This document shows positions 23,608 to 31,600 of a stretch of DNA of 64,000 bases, one piece after another. The notes below the pieces were generated by a model. The model did not search any database and was not told the origin of the DNA. It saw only the letters and a program-made list of their open reading frames with translations. A program made the position numbers and the translations under genes. Numbering within the stretch: the stretch's first letter is position 1; each line of letters starts with the position of its first letter. The stretch spans positions 1-64,000 of the forward strand of contig JAWLBX010000002.1 of NCBI GenBank assembly GCA_041687435.1, written 5' to 3'. This stretch comes from JACKII01 sp041687435 (GTDB lineage Bacteria > Pseudomonadota > Alphaproteobacteria > Bin95).

Positions 23608-26190
23608 CTACCCCACCTTCTCGACGGTGAGCGAGCGGCCAGGCACCTTGCTTTCAAGCGTATGCGTGCCGGATTCCGACATCCATTGCAGGGCGAAGAT
23701 GTTGAGCCCCTGTGCCAGCGTCACCGGGATCTGCGCCATGGCAATCACCGTGCCACGGCTGTCGGTAGGCGGCAGATATTGCGTGGTCGCCGCGATCGGC
23801 GCGCCATTCAGGGTGACTCGCGCCACGCTGGCGTTGGTCGAAGGTGACTGGTTGACCACATGCAGGTTGAAGCTGACCAAGGCCAACTCACCGGCCTCCG
23901 CCTGGATACTGACCTGCTCGCCCGTGTTGGCGAAGCTGGTAGAGGTCGTGGAGATCGCCGTATTCGAACTGCCATGCTCAACGGCACGCGGCTTCGGCAA
24001 GGCCCGCAGCAGGCTGACGAATGCGCCGAACGCCGGCGCATACATCAGGCAGTGCCCGGCGGTGCTGGGGTGATTCAGACCGTTGCCGCCGGCGCTGTCG
24101 GCATTGCTGGCCCAATCGCCGAGGCCGATCAGGTCATCCTCGTGCAGCAGCGGCCGGGCATAGCGGGCGGGATAGCCTGCCTTTAGCGTGCAACCGATCT
24201 GCGGCGAACCGGTACCGCCCAGATAGGCGCGATAGGCACAGCCGCCTTCCGACAGGCTCTCGAAGTCGATGGCGTCCAGCTTCAGCGCGCCGTTGATCCA
24301 AACCCGGTGCCGGGCGCCATCGCAGCGCACGCGGACATGGTTGTCCGCGCCCACGGTTGCCGCATTGTCCACCACATGCACCTTGGAAACGCCCTTCCAA
24401 TACAGCCGCAGGTTAGGGCCGGACCATTGGAACTCATAACGCTCGGTCGGCGTATCCGGATTGACGCGATAGTTGAAAGCCAGCACGTCGCCGCCTTGGG
24501 CCGGACGCCAAGTCAGATCGGCCTGGAAGTCGGCAGCCACCAGCTTGCGCCGCGGCCTGGCCGTGCCGCCGAACACCAGCCGGCCGCTGTTCAGGCTGAC
24601 CTGGCCGGAATCCCCTTCCAGGAAATCCCACCAGTTCGTGCCAAACGCGCGGAAGGCATCCTCGCGGAACCACATGCGCCGACCTTCGTCCACGCCGTCG
24701 CGCAGGAAGTGATGCACACGGTTCGCATCGATCAATGGCAGCCGATGCAGCGCCGCAAAATCGCGCAGAATACGGTAATGTGCGTCATGCGCCGCCTGCT
24801 GCGCCCGGAAGGACGGGTCCAGGCGGGTCGGCAGAAAGGTCGTCACCAGCGCCACGGTCGGCGGTTTGGTCCAGGTCCGCGTGTAATCGTAGAACCCCTG
24901 CACCGCCTCGGCGTAGTCCTGACCGGTCATGGTGAAGTTGTTCATGCCGTGCGCCCAGACAACCAGGTCCGGCGCTTGGTCCTGAACGTGCTGACGCCAG
25001 GACACGCCGAGTTGCGACCCACCCGACCAGGTATCGGATGGGAACGGCCCGGGCGGCGCACGGTGGAACCCCTGGTCCTTGTCGCCCGGCTCCGCCGCCA
25101 GCGCCAGATAATCCGGGTCGGCTAGATGCTGCGCATCCCGCTGGCCGAGCGAGAGGTTCTCGAACGTCCAATCCACATTTGGGAAGGCGCGCTCCAGCGA
25201 TTGCCGGAACAAGGCGGCCCAGGCGTTTTCCGGCTCCACATCGTGCCCGCCCTCGGTGATGCTATCGCCGACAAAGACAACCTTGGCCGCCCCCGCCACC
25301 ATCGCGCGGGCCAATGCGGATACATCCGGCGTCGGGCCAGGCAGATCGGGCAGCAGGCCCGCAAGCATGGCGACCGCGCGGCCGGTGCCCTGGTGGTTGA
25401 ACAGGTCGTGCCGGGCCCGCAGCGGTGTCTCGGTCGCTGTCGGGTCCAGCAGCGCGCCGGCGCCCTCCAGCCAGTAGGGACGGATCGCCGGCAGTTCGTC
25501 GGGGCTTACCGCATAGTCCGCCTTCGGCAGCGCGTGCGGCCGGTCGAGCGCGGCCAAGGCCGGCCCGTCGCCGGTCACACCATCGCCCGCCGCGCCCCGG
25601 TCCAGAACCGTCGGCATGGCGGCAAAGCGGTCGGCCAGGGTGCGCGGCGAGACCAGGCCGGTGCCGGTCACATAGCGATCGCTCGCATCGTCCGGCAGGT
25701 TTGCGCTCGGCGCCAGCGTGACCGGCGCGCCGGCCGCATCGAACGCCAGCACCTTGCCGGCGCGGCTCTGGCTATCGGGCAGGGTGGTATCGACATCCGG
25801 GTCCGCCGGCGGCAGGCGCAGGCCGCGGATCACGTCGCTTTCGATTTGCTGCATGGCCGCGGTTTGATAGTCGAGCTCGTCGTTCAGGGTCTTGGCCCGG
25901 AAGTCGCCGCCTTCCTGGAAATCGCTGGTGCGCTGCACCGGCAATTGCCGGCGGATGGTGATGCGCGCTCCCGCGGGTGGCGGGGTCAGGAAGCCGACAG
26001 AGCCGCCATGGCTCGCGCCGACCCCGGCGGTGGTGTAGGTGCCGGATTGCAGAAGTCCATCGACGAACACTTGCAGGTTGTTGGCGTCGAAGATCGGAAA
26101 GGGAAAGACGAACAGGCTCTGCACGCCGTCGGCAATGTATTGCACCCTGGGCGGCGTGGTTGTGATCTGGATGTGCCCGCTGTTAGCCAT
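23608..26190 (-). CDS. Tail fibre/tailspike with SGNH hydrolase domain
   Basis: An 860-aa protein. Residues 10-130 resemble the T7 gp17 N-terminal virion-attachment domain (YIADGVQSLFVFPFPIF, then TIRRQLPVQRTSDF, TLNDELDYQTAAMQQIESDV). From about 300 an SGNH/GDSL esterase begins: block I VFVGDSITEGG with Ser310, block III WAHGMNN (Gly415, Asn417), and block V LNHPSTAGH with His707. Between III and V lies a roughly 170-residue beta-rich LamG-like insertion (520-690). The C-terminal 120 residues are a Thr/Ser-rich beta domain. It probably binds and deacetylates a surface polysaccharide. The Asp of the usual DxxHP motif is replaced by Gly704. Confidence 0.85.
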   Translation of the reverse strand: MANSGHIQITTTPPRVQYIADGVQSLFVFPFPIFDANNLQVFVDGLLQSGTYTTAGVGASHGGSVGFLTPPPAGARITIRRQLPVQRTSDFQEGGDFRAKTLNDELDYQTAAMQQIESDVIRGLRLPPADPDVDTTLPDSQSRAGKVLAFDAAGAPVTLAPSANLPDDASDRYVTGTGLVSPRTLADRFAAMPTVLDRGAAGDGVTGDGPALAALDRPHALPKADYAVSPDELPAIRPYWLEGAGALLDPTATETPLRARHDLFNHQGTGRAVAMLAGLLPDLPGPTPDVSALARAMVAGAAKVVFVGDSITEGGHDVEPENAWAALFRQSLERAFPNVDWTFENLSLGQRDAQHLADPDYLALAAEPGDKDQGFHRAPPGPFPSDTWSGGSQLGVSWRQHVQDQAPDLVVWAHGMNNFTMTGQDYAEAVQGFYDYTRTWTKPPTVALVTTFLPTRLDPSFRAQQAAHDAHYRILRDFAALHRLPLIDANRVHHFLRDGVDEGRRMWFREDAFRAFGTNWWDFLEGDSGQVSLNSGRLVFGGTARPRRKLVAADFQADLTWRPAQGGDVLAFNYRVNPDTPTERYEFQWSGPNLRLYWKGVSKVHVVDNAATVGADNHVRVRCDGARHRVWINGALKLDAIDFESLSEGGCAYRAYLGGTGSPQIGCTLKAGYPARYARPLLHEDDLIGLGDWASNADSAGGNGLNHPSTAGHCLMYAPAFGAFVSLLRALPKPRAVEHGSSNTAISTTSTSFANTGEQVSIQAEAGELALVSFNLHVVNQSPSTNASVARVTLNGAPIAATTQYLPPTDSRGTVIAMAQIPVTLAQGLNIFALQWMSESGTHTLESKVPGRSLTVEKVG

Positions 26191-26211
26191 GCGGCTGGTC
26201 CTCCATTCGGG

Positions 26212-26697
26212 TCAAAGCAGGTCGAGCCTGCGGGAAAGGCCAAGCCCATCCCGTAGGCTGTCGAGTTGCGCGCGGCGGCGGTGTTCGGTGAGCCGCAGCA
26301 GGTCGCGTTCGCGCGCGCTGTCGGCGCCCAGGCGGATGCTGTCGGCGCGTATGGCGAATTCCTCGCCGGCAAAGGCCGCATCGCGCGCCGTTTCGGCGGC
26401 AAGTCCCTGCAGAACCGCCACGCCGGAGCCGGAGGCGGTGCCAGTGCCGCGCGCGCCCAGCAGCGCCCGGGCCCGCGCCTGTGCCCGCCGCAGCGCGTTG
26501 CGGCGCTTCGCGCTTTCGGCCGCCTGGTCCGCACGCAAGCCGTCCAGGCGCAGCGCGGCCTCGGCTTGGTTCGTTTCGGCCCGGCGGCGGGCCTCGGTCT
26601 CTGCGGCCTGAAGTTCCTGCGAGCGCTGCAGCAGGTTCAGGCCAACGGATGCGCCGGACAGCAAAGCCGGTCCGACGGCGGAAGAAAGGGCACCCAT
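26212..26697 (-). CDS. Internal virion protein-like (gp14 position)
   Basis: A 161-aa Ala/Arg-rich helical protein. It begins with a small hydrophobic stretch (MGALSSAVGPALLSGASVGL) followed by long Ala/Glu/Arg helices and a Gly/Thr/Ser linker (RGTGTASGSGVAVLQGLA). T7 gp14 and its relatives share this composition and sit at this locus, between tail tubular B and the fibre. ATG 26697 overlaps the tubular-B stop by one base (TGATG). The gp15 and gp16 genes that normally follow are absent. Confidence 0.6.
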   Translation of the reverse strand: MGALSSAVGPALLSGASVGLNLLQRSQELQAAETEARRRAETNQAEAALRLDGLRADQAAESAKRRNALRRAQARARALLGARGTGTASGSGVAVLQGLAAETARDAAFAGEEFAIRADSIRLGADSARERDLLRLTEHRRRAQLDSLRDGLGLSRRLDLL

Positions 26698-28601
26698 CAG
26701 TCGGTCACCTTGATTTCGGTTGTTACGGAAAGAACGGTGCAGGGCACCGGTGCGGCCTGCTCGATCCGCCACGGCCGGTCGATCCCGGCCCGGCGCCAGC
26801 CGAGCGCCCGCAAGCGCTTGTCACCGCTGAAATTCGGGGTCGGTGCGCCGAAAGTCATGTTGCCGCCGACCTGGCGGAACGGCGTTGCCTTCGGCCCGTT
26901 GCCGAGATCGGCGACCAGCGCCCCGGTCTCGTGCAGGCGGAACGTCACCTCCACCAGCCGGTAGGATGCGCCCTGCGCCGGCCCGCGCGGCAGGTTGGCC
27001 GCCACCGGCAACGACTCGATCACATGCCGGAACGGCAGGCCCACGGCGATCCGGGTGGAGGCCGCACCGATCGGCACGATACCGCTGTCGACCGCCGCAT
27101 CACTCCGCAGCGTGCCGTCGGCGATAATGGTCACGGTCTGGCCTTCCAGCCGCTCCAGCCCGGCGGCAAATGTGGCGGGCGTGTGCAGGCTTTGCACCTC
27201 GCCACTGTCAACGCCGAGCGCATCGTCGAATGCTTCGATGAACAGTCCGTGCCGACGCTGGACCGTGACAAAGGTCTGGTCGCCGACCACGGCAATATCG
27301 CGGAACGCCCCTTCCGTTTCCTGCCGGCTCCAGGCCGTGACCTGCTCCGCGCGGTAAAGGGTGAGCGTCGCCAGGCTGCCATCGCCCAACACCACATGCA
27401 GCAGCCGTCGCTCCGGGTCGAAATCCTGGCTCACCGGCTGCTGGAAGAAGTGGCGGGCCAGCAACGCCAGATCGGCGGCCTGGTAGGCCTGCTCGATATC
27501 GCCGAACAGAAACTCGCGCAGCTCGCGGCCGGTCCGCGCAATGAACAGGGTCGCACCGTCCACGTTTTTGGGCGGGATATAGCGGCTGACGACCGAGCCG
27601 ATCCGCGTCTGCCGCCGCACCTGAACCGAGGTCGGGGTCAGCGGATCGCCGGTCACCATCCATTCCGCGCCGGAGGTGAACACCTGCAAATGCCGCCCGC
27701 TGAACACACCACGGATGGCGTTAACCTGGTCGGAGAGGATCGGAAACTCGATGGCCTCGTCATCCAGCCCCTCGCCCAGGTCGAAATTGTAAAGATTGCC
27801 CGCTTTCGACAGCCAAAGCCGATTTGGCAGGTCGCGGCTGCCGCCGATCACGAGGCGATCCTGATGAAACGCCACCGTCACCGGCCAGCCGCGCAGGGCG
27901 GAGAATGCCGGTTCCTCGAAATCCGGCGTCGGGTCGGTGGCCGGCAATTCCTCCAACACGGTCGCGGCCGCTTCAGTGCCCGAAGCCACGCTGTCGATCC
28001 GCACCTGCTTGCCCGCCACTCGCCAGGTCTGGCCGGCGTGCGCCGCATCGAATACCGGCGCGGACGCGGTCAGCGTAATCGCGCCGGTGAGAGCGTTTGG
28101 CGTCACCGATACGTCAGCCGGGGCGAACTTGTAGAACGGATGGAACCGCAGATCGCCACTGGCTGCGAACGGCCAGGTATCGACACTCCAGGCGCCGGGC
28201 CCCGTGCGGGTGATGCGCCGCGGCTCGACGTCGGGGTGCGTGACCAACAGCGTGTCGGCGCTCTGTGTCCACGCGATCTGGGCCAGTTGCGCCGCGGTCC
28301 ACGGCGTCGCGACCGAAGCCGCCAGCGCCCCATCCTGGTAGACATCCAGCATGCCGCCGCTGAACGCCAGCAGGTAGGTCTGTTCGGTATTGAACTCGAA
28401 GCTGACCAGCCGGCCCGGCCCCCGCGCCGTCGCGACATAGCGTAGGCCAGGCCGGCGGTGGACGCCGCCGGTCGGGTGAATGAAGACGTTGCGCAAGGCG
28501 GCGGCGCCGTTGTCGTAGGCGCGCAGGTCGCCACGCCCGAACAGCAACGGCGAGATCTCGCCGGCCGTGAAGTTGGTCTTCAGCAGGTTGACCCGCGTCA
28601 T
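26697..28601 (-). CDS. Tail tubular protein B-like (T7 gp12)
   Basis: A 634-aa beta-rich nozzle protein of a short tail. The N-terminus LLKTNFTAGEISPLLFGRGD and IHPTGGVHRRPGLRYVA are hallmark sequences of podoviral stabilisation/tubular-B proteins, and repeats of about 50 residues (e.g. DRLVIGGSRDLPNRLWLSKA) suggest a propeller. It overlaps tail tubular A by 4 bases. Full length and intact. Confidence 0.88.
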   Translation of the reverse strand: MTRVNLLKTNFTAGEISPLLFGRGDLRAYDNGAAALRNVFIHPTGGVHRRPGLRYVATARGPGRLVSFEFNTEQTYLLAFSGGMLDVYQDGALAASVATPWTAAQLAQIAWTQSADTLLVTHPDVEPRRITRTGPGAWSVDTWPFAASGDLRFHPFYKFAPADVSVTPNALTGAITLTASAPVFDAAHAGQTWRVAGKQVRIDSVASGTEAAATVLEELPATDPTPDFEEPAFSALRGWPVTVAFHQDRLVIGGSRDLPNRLWLSKAGNLYNFDLGEGLDDEAIEFPILSDQVNAIRGVFSGRHLQVFTSGAEWMVTGDPLTPTSVQVRRQTRIGSVVSRYIPPKNVDGATLFIARTGRELREFLFGDIEQAYQAADLALLARHFFQQPVSQDFDPERRLLHVVLGDGSLATLTLYRAEQVTAWSRQETEGAFRDIAVVGDQTFVTVQRRHGLFIEAFDDALGVDSGEVQSLHTPATFAAGLERLEGQTVTIIADGTLRSDAAVDSGIVPIGAASTRIAVGLPFRHVIESLPVAANLPRGPAQGASYRLVEVTFRLHETGALVADLGNGPKATPFRQVGGNMTFGAPTPNFSGDKRLRALGWRRAGIDRPWRIEQAAPVPCTVLSVTTEIKVTD

Positions 28602-29170
28602 TGGCCGCGCACCTCGACCAGCGGAAAGTCCTCCAACGCCGCTGGCGTATCCTGTTGGGCGTCGATCAGACGCGCGCGGCGGAATTCCGCCTCGGCCACG
28701 CGATAGAGCATTTCCGCCCTGGACGTGCTTTCGGTGATCGGAATGCAGAATTCCGCCGCCAGCCGCGCGATCAGCAGTTGGTCGAAAAACGGTGGAAAAT
28801 CCTGCTCCGCCGGGCGGAAGACATAGGTCAGAAACGCCTCGCTGCTGGAGGTGTGCAGCCGCCGGTCGATGATGCGGTAGCTGAGCCCGCGCCCGCGCGC
28901 GGCCACGCCGGCGGAAATCGCCCGCAAAAAGTCGGCGGGCAACTGAAAGGCGCTATGAAAATCGGCCACCGGCGGCGCCTCCAGCTGCGGCAGGCGCAGT
29001 TGCGCGGTCGCAAACGACCAGGCGTGCGCGGACAGCAGCGCATCGCGCACGGACGGGTAGAGATTGGCTGCGACTTCGGCCTCGGCCGTGCCTTCGTCGA
29101 AACTGGCAATCGGCCGCGCGCCCAGCTTCAACAGCGCGCGCGAGCACAGCGCGATGGCGCTGATCGCCAT
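28598..29170 (-). CDS. Tail tubular protein A-like (T7 gp11)
   Basis: A 190-aa adaptor that docks the tail nozzle to the portal. It begins MAISAIALCSRALLKLGARP and contains RDALLSAHAWSFATAQLRL and FLTYVFRPAEQDFPPFFDQL, all typical of gp11-like head-tail proteins. An AAGGAG site sits 7 bases before ATG 29170. It is the first gene after the internal terminator. Confidence 0.88.
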   Translation of the reverse strand: MAISAIALCSRALLKLGARPIASFDEGTAEAEVAANLYPSVRDALLSAHAWSFATAQLRLPQLEAPPVADFHSAFQLPADFLRAISAGVAARGRGLSYRIIDRRLHTSSSEAFLTYVFRPAEQDFPPFFDQLLIARLAAEFCIPITESTSRAEMLYRVAEAEFRRARLIDAQQDTPAALEDFPLVEVRGQ

Positions 29171-29205
29171 GGCAACACTCCTTATATATGAAATCCGAAA
29201 CGGAA

Positions 29206-29236
29206 AACCCCGCCTTCCCAGGGGGAAGGCGGGGTT
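29206..29236 (-). terminator. Strong intrinsic terminator between capsid and tail genes
   Basis: A perfect 14-bp stem (29206-29219 with 29223-29236) with a 3-base loop; on the minus strand it is followed by TTTTCCG. It separates the capsid-side genes from tail tubular A, the same place as terminator T-phi after gene 10 in T7. Confidence 0.9.
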
Positions 29237-29262
29237 CGTTCGGCCCAGCCGGGTCGGGTTAC

Positions 29263-29502
29263 TCAGGCCAAAGCGGACGTGTTCACCTGCATCCCGGTAT
29301 GCAGCGAAACCTGCCGCATGCCCATCACCTCCGTCTTGTCCTGAAACAGGATGACATCGCCCAGCTTCATCAGGCTGGCCGCGCCATTGAAGTATCCATT
29401 GCCCTTCATCGTCGCGTTGCTATCGGCCGCGCTGCGGTAGTGCCACAGCGTAAAGCCATTGCAGTAGCCAAGCACGCCGAGGCCTTCGGCATCATATGCC
29501 AT
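29263..29502 (-). CDS. Small conserved phage protein after capsid (decoration candidate)
   Basis: A 79-aa protein, MAYDAEGLGVLGYCNGFTLW onward, with no signal or HTH. Similar small proteins follow the capsid gene in related podovirus-like prophages. A head-decoration or minor capsid role is inferred from position only. ATG 29502 is used; the upstream extension overlaps the capsid gene. The strong terminator lies 27 bases past its stop. Confidence 0.6.
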   Translation of the reverse strand: MAYDAEGLGVLGYCNGFTLWHYRSAADSNATMKGNGYFNGAASLMKLGDVILFQDKTEVMGMRQVSLHTGMQVNTSALA

Positions 29503-29533
29503 TGCGGTCCTCCTTATCGCTCGTTTGAAAGGG

Positions 29534-30352
29534 TCAGGCTTCGAAGCAGCGCAGGGTGACAACGCCAGCCGGCTCGATCATCACCGCGCCCTGGCTCATC
29601 ATATTGGCGACGAACCAGGCAGCGCGGTCACCGTGCCAGGTGATATCGGTCTGCACATCCGCGCCGGAGCCATGACCGACCGAGGTACGGTGATACCAAT
29701 GGCAAAGCCGGGCGCTGCCAGACAAACTCAGGCCCGAATGCGGCACCCAGGTCGTGCCCAACCAGCGCTTGGCCTGGGTATCGCGCCAGGGCAGGGCATC
29801 CGGCCCGACATACTCGGCATTCGCAAACTCGGGAATGTCGAGCAACTCGGCCCACTGTTTCCAGCCGACAACGGCAAACCGCTGGCCATCGTCCGGCACA
29901 TCCACGGCGCCCATCATCTCGAACGCTGTCAACACCTTGGCCTTGGTCAGGCCATCGGTCGCCAGGCCGGCATAGTTGGCGGACGCATCCAGCGCCGTAA
30001 TGATCAGCTCATCGGTCTTGCGGCCCAGCGCATAGGCGCCGGCATTGGCGATGACCTGGCGCTCGTCGATGTTGATTTTCATCTCATCGAGCTTGTCGAT
30101 CCAGTCGCCGGCGTAATAATCGGTCAGCACGCATTCGACCGCCGTGTGGTCGATGGACATGACCGGCACCAGGCCATGCCGCGACTTGGTGGAGGCCGCG
30201 CCCTGGCCGACCTTCTGGAACGTTGTGGAACTGCCCTTGACGTCCCCCTTGGAGCGGACAGTCTGGCGCAGCTTCGAGCCCATCCGCTGATAGGCCTCAT
30301 GCACCTCCGCCTCGAACTGGCGCACAAAAGATTGGTCGATCGATATCGACAT
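29534..30352 (-). CDS. Major capsid protein
   Basis: A 272-aa protein with an HK97-like capsid pattern: an N-terminal helix (MSISIDQSFVRQFEAEVHEA), a long-loop region, a spine-helix-like segment (NAGAYALGRKTDELIITALD) and a C-terminal beta segment (GVVTLRCFEA). It lies downstream of the scaffold and upstream of the tail tubes. AAGGAAA precedes ATG 30352; the long upstream extension in the frame is spurious. No frameshift product like T7 gp10B is obvious. Confidence 0.85.
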   Translation of the reverse strand: MSISIDQSFVRQFEAEVHEAYQRMGSKLRQTVRSKGDVKGSSTTFQKVGQGAASTKSRHGLVPVMSIDHTAVECVLTDYYAGDWIDKLDEMKINIDERQVIANAGAYALGRKTDELIITALDASANYAGLATDGLTKAKVLTAFEMMGAVDVPDDGQRFAVVGWKQWAELLDIPEFANAEYVGPDALPWRDTQAKRWLGTTWVPHSGLSLSGSARLCHWYHRTSVGHGSGADVQTDITWHGDRAAWFVANMMSQGAVMIEPAGVVTLRCFEA

Positions 30353-30593
30353 ACGGTGGTTTTCCTTGGAAAGAGGTTGGGTTGGACAGGCGCTCTGCGA
30401 TGCGGTTCCCGCCACCTTTCGACCGGAAGACGGCGGCCGCAGCAAAGCATCGGCCCGCCGGGCTGCGGCGCCGGCGTCCAAGCATCCGGCCCGAACGCGT
30501 CGCCCGGCAGTTTCCCGGCGGACCGACCATCACGCCACCCGCAAGCCCTGGCCTGATGCCAAGGCGCGGCGGCGCGATTGCGGACCGGAAGCG
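30353..30593. other. Non-coding gap between scaffold and capsid
   Basis: 241 GC-rich bases between the scaffold stop and the capsid start. It has short GC inverted repeats but no convincing terminator or promoter on the minus strand. It is the longest gap inside the structural operon. Confidence 0.5.
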
Positions 30594-31334
30594 TCAGCCG
30601 CCCTGATAGGCGCGCTCGAAGCCTTCGGTAACTTGACGGACGAAAGCGGGGTCGCGGTCGCGCCAATAGCGCGGATCCCGCATCATCGAACGCAGTTGGT
30701 CGAGCGACCCGCGGTCAGGCGCCTCCCCGCCGCGCATCAGCGGCGGTTCGCTGTTCTGCATCATGGCATGCAGCGCCAGGCACCCCTCATAGGTGGTGGC
30801 GAGCGCCTGCAGGGCTGGCGCCGGCAGGTTCGCCTTGCCCCAGTCCAACATCTGCCGGCTCATCCGCTCCCATTTGTCGGCGCCGCCGAAATGCTGCACC
30901 AGCCGTTCGGTCTGGCGCTCGGCCTCGAATTCGACTGCAGCCTGCTCGACCAGCGGCGCCACATACTCCTGTGCTAGGTTATAGACCAGCCTGGCTTGGT
31001 CGTTGGAGAAGCCAGCCGCGTGCAACCGGCTGTTGACCTCCGGATCGACCGGCAATCCGCCTTCCGCTTCGGCATCGCCGAAATCATAGGCATCGGGGGC
31101 ATCCGGCACGCCCAGGGCGCGCAAAAACCGCTGCCGCTCTTCCGGCGGACTGTCCTCGCCCGGCAGCCGGACCATGCCGCTCATGTGCCTTTCCAACTCG
31201 CGGTAGGATTTGGCCAGCGCATCGACCCGCACCGCACCCGCGTCGGCGTCCCAGAACTTGTCCGGCACATCCGCCGGACGGTCAGGGACGGTTTCCATGG
31301 GTTCGGCGACCTGCGTGTTGCTATTTTGTTCCAT
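30594..31334 (-). CDS. Capsid scaffolding protein
   Basis: A 246-aa highly acidic protein, as expected for scaffolds: FWDADAGAVRVDALAKSYRE and GEDSPPEERQRFLRALGVP near the N-terminus, then a helical centre (LVYNLAQEYVAPLVEQAAVE) and a basic-aromatic C-terminus (FVRQVTEGFERAYQGG) that probably contacts the capsid. Located between the portal and capsid genes as in T7 (gp9). GAGGG lies 8 bases before the start. Confidence 0.83.
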   Translation of the reverse strand: MEQNSNTQVAEPMETVPDRPADVPDKFWDADAGAVRVDALAKSYRELERHMSGMVRLPGEDSPPEERQRFLRALGVPDAPDAYDFGDAEAEGGLPVDPEVNSRLHAAGFSNDQARLVYNLAQEYVAPLVEQAAVEFEAERQTERLVQHFGGADKWERMSRQMLDWGKANLPAPALQALATTYEGCLALHAMMQNSEPPLMRGGEAPDRGSLDQLRSMMRDPRYWRDRDPAFVRQVTEGFERAYQGG

Positions 31335-31345
31335 TCAAATTTCCC

Positions 31346-31600
31346 TCAGATATGGCCGGCTGTCGCCAACCGTTCGATCTGCGCGACCAAGCCGCGCTGC
31401 CCCTCGACAAACCGCAGCAACGCGTCCGGCGCGTCCGGCGGCAGGCGGCGCTCAATGGTAACCTGCCGCAGATGCGCCAGAACCTGCCGCCCGGCGCCGC
31501 TCGCGAAAGCGCGAACGAAGGCGTCCCGGACTGCGGATTCGTCCGCGCCGGCGGCGGCCGGCTCGAACCAGCCCCAACCGTCCGGCTCCCTATCCGTCAT
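31346..31600 (-). CDS. Bbp19-like phage protein
   Basis: An 84-aa protein with VRDAFVRAFASGAGRQVLAH and a C-terminal EGQRGLVAQIERLA helix, matching the small Bbp19-type domain seen in phages of proteobacteria. The function is unknown. It overlaps the portal gene end by 11 bases and is probably translationally coupled to it. Confidence 0.65.
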   Translation of the reverse strand: MTDREPDGWGWFEPAAAGADESAVRDAFVRAFASGAGRQVLAHLRQVTIERRLPPDAPDALLRFVEGQRGLVAQIERLATAGHI

